Assembly (NCBI GenBank): GCA_003490025.1
Contig: DNJC01000076.1
Coordinates: 1 to 64,000 of the forward strand
Direction: 5' to 3'
From: Geobacter sp.
Lineage (GTDB): Bacteria; Desulfobacterota; Desulfuromonadia; Geobacterales; Geobacteraceae
DNA: 64,000 nucleotides
The notes beneath the pieces were generated by a model, which did not search any database, was not told the origin of the DNA, and saw only the letters and a list, made by a program, of their open reading frames with translations. Of the stretch, positions 26,608-36,259 are shown one piece after another. Both the position numbers and the translations under genes were made by a program. How positions within the stretch are numbered: the first letter of the stretch is position 1; the number at the start of each line of letters is the position of its first letter.

Positions 26608-28995
26608 ATGAATCAGATCAACAAGGTGGCAGTTCTGGGGGCAGGGGTCATGGGAGCGACGATCGCCGCCCACCTCGCCAATGCCGGAATCCAGGTGTTG
26701 CTGTTGGATATCGTGCCGAGGGAGCCGAACGCGGCGGAGTTGGCCGCGGGGCTCACGTTGGCCGATGCCGCGGTGCGAAACCGCATCGCCGCAGCCGGGC
26801 TCGAGGGGTTGAAGAAGATGAAGCCTGCACCCTTCTTCCTCCCGTCCCACGCAGGCTACATCGAGACCGGCAACTTCGAGGACCACATGTCCAAGCTGCG
26901 CGACTGCGACTGGGTCGTCGAGGTGGTCATCGAGAACATGGCGATCAAGAAGCAGCTCTTCTCGGAAAAGATCGTCCCGAACCTGAAGCCGGGCGCCATC
27001 CTTTCCACCAACACCAGCGGCCTTTCGGTCAACGAACTTTCCGAGGTACTCCCCGAGCCGCTCAGGAAGAACTTCCTGGTGACGCACTTCTTCAACCCGC
27101 CCCGCTACATGCGCCTCATGGAGATCGTCTCCTGCCGCGACACCGACCCGGCCGTGGCGACCTTCATGGGCGACTTCATCGCCAAGCGCCTCGGCAAGGG
27201 GATAGTGACCGCGAAGGACACGCCGAACTTCATCGCCAACAGGATCGGGGTCTACGCCATCTGCAACTGCGTACGCACCATGATGGAGATGGGGATGACG
27301 GTCGAGGAGGTCGACGCCATCGCGGGACCGGCGACGGCCCGCCCCAAGAGCGCCGCCTTCCGCACGGCCGACCTGGTCGGGCTCGACACGCTGCAGCACG
27401 TGGCCAACAACTCCTACGATCTCCTCCCCAACGACGAGCAGCGCGACATCTTCAAGTTCCCCGGCTTCGTCACGGAGATGATCGGCAAGGGGCTCCTGGG
27501 GAACAAGAGCAGGCAGGGTTTCTTCAAGAAGGTGAAGGGGGAGAAGGGGCAGGAATTCTTCTACTACGACTACACGACAGGGGATTACGTCCCGTCGCAG
27601 CGCCCGAAGTTCGCCTCCATCGAGGCGGCCAAGTCGATCGACGACCCGGCGAAGCGTCTCCAGGCGCTGGTCGGCGCGAGCGACAAGGCCGGCCAGTTCG
27701 CCTGGGCCAACATGCGCGACACCCTGATCTACACCTACAACCGGATCCCCGAGATAGCCGACGACATCGTCAACATCGACAACGCCATGAAGTGGGGCTT
27801 CAACTGGGAGATCGGCCCCTTCGAGATGCTCGACGCCATCGGCGTCCCGTACTTCGTGCAGCGCGCCGAGAAGGACGGGGTCCCGGTCCCGGCAGGGCTG
27901 AAGGAAGTCGAGCAGTTCTACAAGTTCGAGGGGGGCCGGAACTACTACTTTTGCGTGCAGGACAGGGAGTACCGCGAGGTGCCGACCAAGGCCGAGCACG
28001 TCAGCCTCTCCATCCTGAAGAAAACCGGCGGCGTGGTGGAAAAGAACAGCGGCGCCTCCGTGGTCGACCTGGGAGACGGCGTCTTCTGCCTGGAGTTCCA
28101 CACCAAGATGAACGCCATCGGCAACGAGATCCTCTCCATGGTGCACAAGGCGATCAAGCGGACGGAAGAGGAAGGGGTGGGTCTCGTCATCGCCAATGAC
28201 GGCGCGATGTTCTCCGCGGGCGCCAACCTGATGCTCCTCGCCATGGCGATAGCCGAGGGGGCCTACGACGAGATCTCCATGACCGTCAAGGGATTCCAGA
28301 AGGCGATGATGGCGATCAAGTACTCCAAGATCCCGGTAGTCGCCGCGCCGCACAACCTGGTCATGGGCGGCGGATGCGAGACCTGCCTCCATGCCGACGC
28401 CATCATCCCGCATGCGGAGACCTACATGGGGCTCGTCGAGATCGGGGTGGGGCTTCTTCCCGCCGGCGGGGGGACCAAGGAGATGGCCATCCGCGCCATC
28501 AAGCTGGCGGAGGAGAACGAGATCGACGCCACCCCGTTCATCTTCAAAAATTTCATGAACATCGCCATGGCCAAGGTGAGCATGTCCGCCGCGGAGCTGG
28601 GGCCTATGGGCTTCATGCGCCAGGGCGATGCCATCACCATGAACATCGACAAGCGGATCCACGACGCGAAGCTGAAGGCCATTTCGCTGGCGTCGAACTA
28701 CCGTCCCGGCCGGCCGCTGACCGACCTGAAGGCCCCCGGCAGGAGCGTCGCCGCCTCCATCAAGTCGCAGCTCTGGAACATGAGGATGGGCGGGTTCATC
28801 TCCGAGTACGACCAGTTCCTGGCCGGTACCGTTGCGGACGTGATCACCGGCGGCGACGTCCCGGCGGGAACCTTGATCACCGAGGAGTACCTGCTCGACC
28901 TGGAGCGCGAAGGATTCGTGAAGCTCTGCGGACAGAAAAAGACCCTGGAGCGGATCCAGCACATGCTGAAGAAAGGGAAGCCGCTTAGGAACTAA
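26608..28995 (+). CDS. FadN-type 3-hydroxyacyl-CoA dehydrogenase/enoyl-CoA hydratase
   Basis: A 795-residue multifunctional beta-oxidation enzyme with dehydrogenase first and hydratase last (FadN order, opposite to FadB). The NAD-binding motif VAVLGAGVMGATIAAHLANAG starts near residue 7. The 3HCDH signature region includes NTSGLSVNELSEV, THFFNPPRYMRLMEIV and DTPNFIANRIG. The crotonase domain (about 485-700) has SAGANLMLLAMA (oxyanion hole) and MGGGCETCLHAD with the acidic EIGVGLLPAGGGTKE. It oxidises 3-hydroxyacyl-CoA and hydrates enoyl-CoA. GGGAGG precedes the ATG by 6 nt. The following thiolase completes the alpha/beta pair. Confidence 0.93.
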   Translation: MNQINKVAVLGAGVMGATIAAHLANAGIQVLLLDIVPREPNAAELAAGLTLADAAVRNRIAAAGLEGLKKMKPAPFFLPSHAGYIETGNFEDHMSKLRDCDWVVEVVIENMAIKKQLFSEKIVPNLKPGAILSTNTSGLSVNELSEVLPEPLRKNFLVTHFFNPPRYMRLMEIVSCRDTDPAVATFMGDFIAKRLGKGIVTAKDTPNFIANRIGVYAICNCVRTMMEMGMTVEEVDAIAGPATARPKSAAFRTADLVGLDTLQHVANNSYDLLPNDEQRDIFKFPGFVTEMIGKGLLGNKSRQGFFKKVKGEKGQEFFYYDYTTGDYVPSQRPKFASIEAAKSIDDPAKRLQALVGASDKAGQFAWANMRDTLIYTYNRIPEIADDIVNIDNAMKWGFNWEIGPFEMLDAIGVPYFVQRAEKDGVPVPAGLKEVEQFYKFEGGRNYYFCVQDREYREVPTKAEHVSLSILKKTGGVVEKNSGASVVDLGDGVFCLEFHTKMNAIGNEILSMVHKAIKRTEEEGVGLVIANDGAMFSAGANLMLLAMAIAEGAYDEISMTVKGFQKAMMAIKYSKIPVVAAPHNLVMGGGCETCLHADAIIPHAETYMGLVEIGVGLLPAGGGTKEMAIRAIKLAEENEIDATPFIFKNFMNIAMAKVSMSAAELGPMGFMRQGDAITMNIDKRIHDAKLKAISLASNYRPGRPLTDLKAPGRSVAASIKSQLWNMRMGGFISEYDQFLAGTVADVITGGDVPAGTLITEEYLLDLEREGFVKLCGQKKTLERIQHMLKKGKPLRN

Positions 28996-29002
28996 GAAGC
29001 AT

Positions 29003-29106
29003 GTTCTACGTTCTACGTTCTAAGTTCTACGTTGTTACAGAACGTAAACGGGGTTGGATATAACGTGGAACTGCCTTTAAACAACGTAGAACGTAGAACA
29101 TAGAAC
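29003..29106. repeat. Inverted arrangement of CGTAGAA heptamers forming a long hairpin
   Basis: Four tandem near-copies of GTTCTAC (29003-29030, then GTTGTT to 29036) face three copies of the complementary GTAGAAC (29080-29106). The arms 29010-29036 and 29080-29106 are complementary over 27 bp with two mismatches, with a loop of about 43 nt. The element lies between fadN and fadA in one operon and could form a stable mRNA structure. Confidence 0.85.
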
Positions 29107-29131
29107 GGACTTTAACCTACGGAGGATACCG

Positions 29132-30304
29132 ATGAGAAAAGCATATATAGTGGCAGCCTTTCGCACCCCCGGTTGCAAGGCAAAAAGAGGGAAATTGAAG
29201 GACGTCCGCCCGGACGACCTGGCGGCTGCGGCCATCAGGGGACTCCTGGACAGGACGGGGATCAATCCCCTGGACGTGGAGGACATCATCCTCGGCTGCG
29301 CCTTCCCGGAAGGGGAGCAGGGGATGAACTTCGCCAGGGTCGCCGCGATGAAGGCGGGCGTGCCGGTCGAGGTCCCGGCCCAGACTGTGAACCGCTTCTG
29401 CTCCTCGGGGCTCCAGACCATCGCCTCGGCGGCGGAGCGGATCATCGCCGGCTTCGCAGACTGCATCATCGCCGGCGGCGCCGAGAGCATGACCATGATC
29501 CCGATGGGGGGCGGCAAGTACAGCGCGAACCCCGGGCTCATGGCGAGCTGGCCGGAGGCGTTCGCCTCCATGGGGATCACCGCCGAGCTGGTGGCGGACA
29601 AGTACGGCATCACCCGCGAGGAGCAGGATGCCTTCGCCGCGGCAAGCCACGTCAAGGCGGCAGCCGCTATCGCCCAGGGCAAGTTCAGGGACGAGACCAT
29701 CGCCGTCGAGATCGAGAACTGCGCCCTGGTGAACGGCAAGATAAAGAAGAGCACGGAGACCATCGACACCGACGACGGTGTCCGCGGCGACACGACACCG
29801 GCGGGGCTCGGCAAGCTGAAGCCCGCCTTCAAGGCGACCGGCACGGTAACCGCCGGCAATTCCTCGCAGATGACCGACGGGGCGGCCGCAGTACTGGTCG
29901 TCTCCGAGGAGTACCTGGAGCGAAACGGCCTGAAACCGCTGGGACGCTTCGTCTCCTTCGCCGTCAGGGGAGTGGCGCCGGAGGTCATGGGTCTCGGCCC
30001 GATAGCCGCCATACCGGCCGCCCTGAAACTCGCCGGGCTCGCCCTCGACGACATCGGCCTCATCGAGCTGAACGAGGCCTTCGCCGCCCAGTCCATCGCC
30101 TGCGTGAAGGAACTCGGCATCGACCCGGCCAGGGTAAACGTGAACGGCGGCGCGATCGCCCTGGGGCACCCGCTCGGATGCACCGGAGCCAAGCTCACCG
30201 CGACGCTGCTCCACGAGATGCGGCGCAGCAAGACCCGCTACGGCATGGTCTCCATGTGCATCGGCGGCGGCATGGGCGCGGCAGGGATTTTCGAGAGGAT
30301 GTAA
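29132..30304 (+). CDS. fadA: Acetyl-CoA acyltransferase (3-ketoacyl-CoA thiolase)
   Basis: A 390-residue thiolase that cleaves 3-ketoacyl-CoA to acetyl-CoA and a shortened acyl-CoA. All catalytic positions are visible: nucleophile Cys in VNRFCSSGLQTIASAAERI near residue 90, His in GGAIALGHPLGCTGAKL near 350 and the second Cys in SMCIGGGMGAAGIFERM at the end. GGAGG precedes the ATG by 7 nt. It pairs with the upstream FadN-type protein. Confidence 0.94.
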   Translation: MRKAYIVAAFRTPGCKAKRGKLKDVRPDDLAAAAIRGLLDRTGINPLDVEDIILGCAFPEGEQGMNFARVAAMKAGVPVEVPAQTVNRFCSSGLQTIASAAERIIAGFADCIIAGGAESMTMIPMGGGKYSANPGLMASWPEAFASMGITAELVADKYGITREEQDAFAAASHVKAAAAIAQGKFRDETIAVEIENCALVNGKIKKSTETIDTDDGVRGDTTPAGLGKLKPAFKATGTVTAGNSSQMTDGAAAVLVVSEEYLERNGLKPLGRFVSFAVRGVAPEVMGLGPIAAIPAALKLAGLALDDIGLIELNEAFAAQSIACVKELGIDPARVNVNGGAIALGHPLGCTGAKLTATLLHEMRRSKTRYGMVSMCIGGGMGAAGIFERM

Positions 30305-30343
30305 CTGAGATGATCAAAAAACTCAAAATAGCGAGGTGACAAA

Positions 30344-32122
30344 ATGGCTGCAAGACTATTCAAAGGGGCTGAGTACCTGATAACCGAGGCGGGGTGCGCC
30401 GACATATTCACGCCGGAAGACTTCACCGACGAGCACAGGCAGATCGGCGACACCACCGAGCAGTTCGTCCTGAACGAGGTGCTCCCGCATCGCGAGCAGA
30501 TCGAGCATCACGACCTGCCGCTCACCGTGGAGCTTATGAAGAAATGCGGCGAGCTGGGGCTCTTGATGATCGACGCGCCGGAGGAGTACGGCGGGCTCGA
30601 GCTGGACAAGGCGACCAGCATGCTGGCGGCGGAGAAGCTCGCCCAGGCCGGCTCCTTCTCGGTGACTTATTCCGCGCATACTGGCATCGGCACCCTTCCG
30701 CTGGTATATTACGGCACCAGGGAGCAGAAGGAGAAGTACCTCAACAGGATCATCTCCGGCGAATGGATCGCCGCCTACTGCCTCACCGAGCCCGGCTCCG
30801 GCAGCGACGCCCTGGGCGCCTCGGCGACCGCCACCCTCTCCGCGGACGGCAAGCACTACATCCTGAACGGCACCAAGCAGTTCATCACCAACGGCGGCAT
30901 CGCGAACCTCTACACCGTCTTCGCCAAGATCGACAAGCAGCACTTCACCGGGTTCCTGGTCGAGCGGACCACCGAAGGGCTCAGCGTCGGACCCGAGGAG
31001 AACAAGATGGGGGTCCGCGGCTCCTCCACCACCCAGATCATCCTCGAGGACGCCAAGGTGCCGGTCGGGAACCTCCTGGGCGAGATCGGCAAGGGGCACA
31101 AGATCGCCTTCAACGTGCTGAACGTCGGGCGCTTCAAGCTCGGCGCAGGCGCCACCGGCGCATCGAAACGCGCCATCACCGAGGGGATCCGCTACGCCAA
31201 CGAGCGCAAGGCCTTCGGCGTCCCCATCGGGAGCTTCGGCGCCATCCAGGAGAAGATCGCCGACGCAACCGCCGCCATCTTCGCTTCCGACTCCGTGGTC
31301 TACCGCCTGGCCGGCCTGATCGACGACCGGCTCGCCACCATCGGCAAGGAGACGCCGAACTACTACGAGGCGTACCAGGAAGGGATCGAGGAGTACTCTG
31401 TCGAGTGCGCCATCGCCAAGGTCTGCTGCAGCGAGATCCTCGCCGACACGGTTGACGCGGTGGTGCAGATCCACGGCGGCTACGGTTTCATTCAGGAGTA
31501 CGCAGCCGAAGGTTACTACCGCGACGAGCGCATCAACAGGATCTGGGAAGGGACCAACGAGATCAACCGCCTGCTCATCCCCGGCATCATCCTGAAGCGC
31601 GCCATGAAAGGGGAGATCCCGCTGCAGAAGGAGGCGATGAAGGCCTTCGAATCCCTCATGTCGCCGAGCTTCGACGAACTGGACGACTCGGTTCCCTTCG
31701 CCGCCGAGAAGGCGCTGGTGGCGAGCCTGAAGCAGGCGTTCCTGGTGCTGGCAGGCTCCGGGGTGCAGAAGTTCATGGCCAACATCAAGGACGAGCAGGA
31801 GACCCTGCTGGCGGTGGCCGACGTCGCCATCAACATCTTCGCCATCGAGAGCGCCGTTCTCAGGGCGGAGAAGATGCTTCCCTCGCTGAGCGAGAACAAG
31901 AAGGCCGCGATCACCTCGGCGGTGAAGGTCTACGCCTTCAACGCGAGCGAAAAGGCCGCCACGGCCGCGCGCCGCGCAGCCTACTACATCGAGGAGGGGG
32001 ACAACCTGACCATGCTCCTGGCCGGCATCAGGAGGTTCACCAAGTACGACGCCACCGGGCTCCTGAAGGCCAAGCGCCAGTTGGCCCAGGCGTCGAGCGA
32101 GGCGGAAAAGTACATCTTCTAG
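30344..32122 (+). CDS. Long-chain acyl-CoA dehydrogenase with C-terminal extension
   Basis: A 592-residue FAD enzyme of the VLCAD/FadE (YusJ-like) class, longer than the usual 380-residue dehydrogenases. The FAD/substrate segment is YCLTEPGSGSDALG near residue 145, a second signature is QIHGGYGFIQEY, and the catalytic Glu is in RIWEGTNEINRLL near 405. About 180 extra C-terminal residues form a helical domain as in VLCAD. It makes trans-2-enoyl-CoA from long-chain acyl-CoA and passes electrons to ETF. GAGGTGA precedes the ATG. Confidence 0.92.
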   Translation: MAARLFKGAEYLITEAGCADIFTPEDFTDEHRQIGDTTEQFVLNEVLPHREQIEHHDLPLTVELMKKCGELGLLMIDAPEEYGGLELDKATSMLAAEKLAQAGSFSVTYSAHTGIGTLPLVYYGTREQKEKYLNRIISGEWIAAYCLTEPGSGSDALGASATATLSADGKHYILNGTKQFITNGGIANLYTVFAKIDKQHFTGFLVERTTEGLSVGPEENKMGVRGSSTTQIILEDAKVPVGNLLGEIGKGHKIAFNVLNVGRFKLGAGATGASKRAITEGIRYANERKAFGVPIGSFGAIQEKIADATAAIFASDSVVYRLAGLIDDRLATIGKETPNYYEAYQEGIEEYSVECAIAKVCCSEILADTVDAVVQIHGGYGFIQEYAAEGYYRDERINRIWEGTNEINRLLIPGIILKRAMKGEIPLQKEAMKAFESLMSPSFDELDDSVPFAAEKALVASLKQAFLVLAGSGVQKFMANIKDEQETLLAVADVAINIFAIESAVLRAEKMLPSLSENKKAAITSAVKVYAFNASEKAATAARRAAYYIEEGDNLTMLLAGIRRFTKYDATGLLKAKRQLAQASSEAEKYIF

Positions 32123-32128
32123 AGGCGC

Positions 32129-32158
32129 CGGGGCGGCGGGGGAAACCCTGCCGCCCCG
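32129..32158 (+). other. GC-rich stem-loop within operon
   Basis: GGGGCGGC (32130-32137) pairs with GCCGCCCC (32150-32157) around a G-rich/C-rich loop, directly after the acyl-CoA dehydrogenase stop and 16 bp before the next gene. There is no T-run, so it may stabilise or attenuate the upstream mRNA rather than terminate it fully. Confidence 0.5.
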
Positions 32159-32173
32159 TCCGGAGACGCACAG

Positions 32174-33115
32174 ATGCTACAGCACACGGTACCAACGCCT
32201 TACCTGGTGGGGGAAGTCCACTTCTACAGCGCCGAGCTCAACGGCGCGCTGGCGCTCTTCGACGCGGGTCCCCCCACGCCCGAAGGGGAGCAGGCCCTGA
32301 CGGACAGCGTCGACCTGGGCCGGGTGAAGTACCTGTTCGTCACCCATTGCCATGTCGATCACTACGGCCTCGCCAACCACGTGCTGCGAAACTCTTCCGC
32401 AGAGGTCTACATCCCCCGCCTGGACGCCATCAAGTTTGCCCGCCACGCCGACCGCATGGGATGCATGGGCGAACTGCTCGGGCGCTATGGCTTCGACGCC
32501 AGGTTCGTCCGAGAACTGCGCGAATCCTTCGACCGCCACAAGGTCTTTCCCACCATACCGGAGCGGTACCGGATCGTAGAGGAGTCGCCGGAGCTGAAAG
32601 GGCTCGGCGTCGACTGGCTCGCCTGTCCGGGGCACTCCCAGAGCGACCTCGTCTACCTGGTCGGGGGCTTCGCCGTTACCGGCGATCTGCTGCTCAGGAA
32701 CATCTTCCAGGCGCCGCTCCTCGACATCAACCTGGAGACCTTCGCCGACCGGTTCCGCAACTACGACGCCTACTGCGCCTCGCTGGCAAAACTGGTGCGG
32801 CTGCGCGGGTACCGGATCATGCCCGGCCATCGTGAATCGGTGGGCGGCGTCGACGAAGCGATCCTCTTTTACGTGACGACCCTCTTGGAGCGATCCGTGA
32901 AGCTGCTCCCGTTCAGGGGGCTAGCGGTGAACCAGATCGTCGAGCGCCTGTTCCAGGGGAGACTGGTCGATCCCTTCCTGGTCTACCTGAAGGTCTCCGA
33001 GATCGTCTTCATGCTGGATTTCCTGGAAGACCCGGCGCTCCTCAGGACCTCGCTCGAAGGGATCGGGCTCTTCGACCAGGTCGCCGAACTCTTCATGACG
33101 GTGGCGAAGCAGTAG
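32174..33115 (+). CDS. Metallo-beta-lactamase-fold hydrolase
   Basis: A 313-residue MBL-fold protein with the two-metal motif VTHCHVDHYG near residue 56, a further His in CPGHSQSD near 155, Asp in AVTGDLLLR near 172 and His in IMPGHRE near 217. A C-terminal helical region follows. The family contains glyoxalase II-like thioester hydrolases. Position inside a beta-oxidation operon suggests acyl-CoA or another thioester as substrate, for example to release CoA from dead-end intermediates. This is inference from context. Confidence 0.82.
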   Translation: MLQHTVPTPYLVGEVHFYSAELNGALALFDAGPPTPEGEQALTDSVDLGRVKYLFVTHCHVDHYGLANHVLRNSSAEVYIPRLDAIKFARHADRMGCMGELLGRYGFDARFVRELRESFDRHKVFPTIPERYRIVEESPELKGLGVDWLACPGHSQSDLVYLVGGFAVTGDLLLRNIFQAPLLDINLETFADRFRNYDAYCASLAKLVRLRGYRIMPGHRESVGGVDEAILFYVTTLLERSVKLLPFRGLAVNQIVERLFQGRLVDPFLVYLKVSEIVFMLDFLEDPALLRTSLEGIGLFDQVAELFMTVAKQ

Positions 33116-33136
33116 CACGGGAAAACGGAGAAACCA

Positions 33137-35137
33137 ATGTCAGATCCACTCTTTCAGCCGATAACGATCAACCGCATGGTGGTGAAGAACCGCATCTTCA
33201 TGCCCGCGATGCACATGAACATGGCCGGCAACTACGCCGTGACCGACCGCCTGGTCGATTTCTACGCCGAACGGGCTCGCGGCGGCGCGGGGATGATCAC
33301 GGTCGGATACGCCACGGTGGACGAGCGCTCGGGTAACCCGGGAAATATCGGCGCCCACAAGGACGCCTACCTCCCCGGCCTGGCGCGGCTCGCCGCAGCC
33401 ATCAAGGATAACGGGGCGCGCTCCTCGGTCCAGCTGAACCACGCCGGCCGCTACAACCACTCCATGCTGATGGGGGGAAAGCAGCCGGTGGCGCCGTCCG
33501 CCATCGCATCGCGCCTGACCCGCGAGACCCCGAAGGAGCTTGAGCTTCCCGAGATCGCCGAGATCGTCGCCTCCTTCGCACAGGCGGCGCGGCGCGTAAA
33601 GGAAGCGGGATTCGACGCGGTGGAGATCCTCTCCGGCACAGGGTACCTGATCAGCGAATTCCTCTCCCCTCTCACCAACCGGCGCGAAGACGCGTACGGC
33701 GGCTGCTTCGACAACCGGGTACGTTTCGGGCTGGAGGTGATCGCCGCGGTCCGCGAGGCGGTGGGTAGCGAGTTCCCGCTGCTGGTCAGGATGAACGGCA
33801 ACGAGTTCATGAAAGGCGGCTCCAGCCGGCAGGAGCTTCTGGCGTACGCCGAAAGGCTCGCCGCCGCAGGCGTCAACGCCCTCTGCATCAACGTGGGGTG
33901 GCACGAGGCGCAGGTTCCCCAGATCGTGACCGAGGTGCCGCGCGGCGTCTTCGCCTACCTGGCCCGGGGGTTCAAGGAGCGGGTCTCGATACCGGTCATC
34001 GCCAGTCACAGGATCAACGACCCGGATGTGGCGCGGGAACTGATCGCGGACGGCTACTGCGACATGGTCGCGGTCGGCAGGGCGCTCATCGCCGACCCGC
34101 AGTTCCCGGCGAAGGCGCGGGAGGGGCGCGAGGCGGACATCGTCCACTGCGTCGCCTGCGCCCAGGGGTGTTTCGACAACCTCTTCAAGATGAAGGCGGT
34201 GGAGTGCCTCTGCAACCCGAGGGCCGGCTACGAAAAGGCGCGCGCGGTGCAAAAGGCCGAGCTGCCGCTGAAGGTAGCGGTGGTGGGGGGCGGAGCGGCC
34301 GGCATGAGCGCCGCCATCGCCGCGGCCGAACGGGGGCACCGGGTGACGCTCCACGAAAAAGGCGGACGCCTGGGGGGGCAGCTCCTTCTGGCCGGGGCTC
34401 CTCCGGGGAGGGGCGAATTCCTGGAACTCGCCAGCGACCTCCAACGTCAGCTGGAACTCTCCGGCGCGACCGTCTTGCTCCACTCGGAGGTCGACCTGTC
34501 CCTGCTGGAGGCGGACCGCCCCGACGCGGTCATCCTCGCCACCGGCGGCGCGCCGATAACCCCGGCCATCCCCGGAGCCGATCTGCCGCACGTGCTGCAG
34601 GCCTGGGGACTCCTCTCCGGGCGGGAGAACACCGGCAGGCGGGTGGTGGTCATCGGCGGCGGCGCGGTCGGTATCGAGACCGCGCTGATGCTGGCCGAGA
34701 AGGGGACCCTTTCCGGCGAGGCGCTCAAGTTCCTCCTGGTCCACGGGGCGGAGTCGGTCGAGGAGCTGTACGGGCTGGCGACGCACGGCAGCAAGGAAGT
34801 GACGGTCGTCGAGATGCTGGACGATCTCGGCAAGAACTTCGGCAGGAGCACCCGCTGGGGGATGATGCAGGACGTGGAGCGCTACGGCGTCAGGACCCGG
34901 GTCGCGGCGCGCGTCGTGGAGATCACGGCCGCCGCGGTGAAGCTGGAGACGGCGGGCGCGGTCGAGGAGATCCCCGCGGAGAGCGTGGTGCTGGCGGTCG
35001 GTACCCGCAGGTACGACCCGCTGCAGGAGACATTGGCGGCAAAGGGGATAAAGTTTCGTGTCGTTGGCGATGCGGCGACCCCCGCCATGGTTTTCGACGC
35101 CATTCACGAGGGATTCAGGGCCGGCAGTGAAATCTGA
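33137..35137 (+). CDS. 2,4-dienoyl-CoA reductase-type NADH:flavin oxidoreductase (FadH-like)
   Basis: A 666-residue enzyme with an FMN-binding OYE-type TIM barrel (about 1-335), a 4Fe-4S motif CVACAQGCFDNL plus C in VECLCNPRAG (about 338-360), an FAD-binding motif VAVVGGGAAGMSAAIAAAERG near 378 and an NAD(P) motif VVVIGGGAVGIETALMLAEKG near 505. The Tyr in GTGYLISEFLSP and His in LNHAGRYNH match E. coli FadH positions. It reduces 2,4-dienoyl-CoA from unsaturated fatty acids with even-numbered double bonds. The operon setting supports this over other OYE-like reductases. Confidence 0.88.
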   Translation: MSDPLFQPITINRMVVKNRIFMPAMHMNMAGNYAVTDRLVDFYAERARGGAGMITVGYATVDERSGNPGNIGAHKDAYLPGLARLAAAIKDNGARSSVQLNHAGRYNHSMLMGGKQPVAPSAIASRLTRETPKELELPEIAEIVASFAQAARRVKEAGFDAVEILSGTGYLISEFLSPLTNRREDAYGGCFDNRVRFGLEVIAAVREAVGSEFPLLVRMNGNEFMKGGSSRQELLAYAERLAAAGVNALCINVGWHEAQVPQIVTEVPRGVFAYLARGFKERVSIPVIASHRINDPDVARELIADGYCDMVAVGRALIADPQFPAKAREGREADIVHCVACAQGCFDNLFKMKAVECLCNPRAGYEKARAVQKAELPLKVAVVGGGAAGMSAAIAAAERGHRVTLHEKGGRLGGQLLLAGAPPGRGEFLELASDLQRQLELSGATVLLHSEVDLSLLEADRPDAVILATGGAPITPAIPGADLPHVLQAWGLLSGRENTGRRVVVIGGGAVGIETALMLAEKGTLSGEALKFLLVHGAESVEELYGLATHGSKEVTVVEMLDDLGKNFGRSTRWGMMQDVERYGVRTRVAARVVEITAAAVKLETAGAVEEIPAESVVLAVGTRRYDPLQETLAAKGIKFRVVGDAATPAMVFDAIHEGFRAGSEI

Positions 35138-35154
35138 CCGCCCGACAAGGAGAA

Positions 35155-35715
35155 ATGAATATGAAGATGGCTCTTGCGCTGCTACTGACACTGGCCCTCG
35201 CCGGGACCGTGTGCGCCACGGAGATCGCCGGTGTGAAGATCGAGCCGACGGTGGCCGTCAACAACCAGGCGCTGAAGCTGAACGGCAGCGGCGTCCGGAA
35301 GAAGTTCATGATCAAGGTGTACATCGGTTCGCTGTACGCGACGAAGCGGCTTCCGACCGCCGCCGAGGCGATGCGGGACAACGGCGACAAGCTGGTCAGG
35401 ATGAATTTCCTGCACTCGAAGATAGACAAGTCCAAGATCACCGACGCCTTCAAGGAGGGGTTCGCCAACAACACGCCCGATATCGCGAACTCGCCCGAGG
35501 TGAAGAAGTTCCTGGCGCTCTTCACAGACGACTTCAAGAAAGGGGACGTGGTGGACATTTCCCTTGCCGCCAACGGGACCGTGACTGTGAAGCACAACGG
35601 CAAGCTCCTGGGCAGCGTCGCATCGCAGAGGCTTGCCACCGGCGTCCTCGCCATCTACCTGGGCGACAGGCCGGCTGACGAGTCCCTCAAGCAGGGCATG
35701 CTCGGCAAAGAGTGA
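35155..35715 (+). CDS. Chalcone-isomerase-like periplasmic protein
   Basis: A 186-residue protein with a signal peptide (cleavage likely after TVCA, residue about 22) and a chalcone-isomerase-like domain (Chalcone_3 type): VKIEPTVAVNNQALKLNGSG, KFMIKVYIGSLYATKR and the C-terminal VLAIYLGDRPADESLKQGML. In plants the non-catalytic relatives (FAPs) bind fatty acids; bacterial members have no established reaction. Two starts are possible, ATG 35155 or 35161; the latter gives better spacing from AAGGAG. Its place between FadH and a thioesterase suggests a fatty-acid-related role in the periplasm. Confidence 0.8.
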   Translation: MNMKMALALLLTLALAGTVCATEIAGVKIEPTVAVNNQALKLNGSGVRKKFMIKVYIGSLYATKRLPTAAEAMRDNGDKLVRMNFLHSKIDKSKITDAFKEGFANNTPDIANSPEVKKFLALFTDDFKKGDVVDISLAANGTVTVKHNGKLLGSVASQRLATGVLAIYLGDRPADESLKQGMLGKE

Positions 35716-35799
35716 TGAAGAAAGGGATCACTTCCCACAGGTAGTGGAATGGCTGCGGGAGCATGCAACGGGGCAGAGCGAAGAGACCAGGGGGGCGCG

Positions 35800-36186
35800 A
35801 TGGCAAAAGAGTATTCCACCACGATAGAACTGCGGTTTTCCGATCTCGACGCCTACGGGCATGTGAACAGCGCGATCTATTTCACCTACCTGGAGACGGC
35901 GCGGGTGAAGCTCTTCAGCGATTTCTTCAGGGAAGTGTCCGAGCAGGCGATCTTCACCGTGGTCGCCCACGCCGAGTGCGACTTCAAGGTGCCGATCCTA
36001 CTTTACGACGAGGTGGTGGTCACCGTCTGGGTCTCCCGGCTCGGCTCTTCCAGCTTCGACCTGGAGTACCGGCTGCACAACGAGCAGGGGACCACCTACG
36101 CCACCGCCCTCACGACCATGGTCTGCTTCGACGCCGTCAACAAAAAGGCCGTGCCCATCCCGGAAAGCATCAAGGTGATGGCCTGA
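35800..36186 (+). CDS. 4HBT/YbgC-type acyl-CoA thioesterase
   Basis: A 128-residue hotdog-fold thioesterase. FSDLDAYGHVNSAIYFTYLE near residue 13 contains the catalytic Asp and GHVN motif, and AHAECDFKVPILLYDEVVV follows the standard 4HBT pattern. It hydrolyses acyl-CoA, possibly recycling CoA. ATG 35800 was chosen because the domain begins at once and GGGGGG lies 4 nt upstream; the frame is open further upstream without a good site. Confidence 0.88.
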   Translation: MAKEYSTTIELRFSDLDAYGHVNSAIYFTYLETARVKLFSDFFREVSEQAIFTVVAHAECDFKVPILLYDEVVVTVWVSRLGSSSFDLEYRLHNEQGTTYATALTTMVCFDAVNKKAVPIPESIKVMA

Positions 36187-36259
36187 CCCGGCCATTCCCG
36201 CGAAACGGAAAGAAACGATATGTCGGCGGCCCACGCTGCAGGCGACAAGGAGAAGCGAC

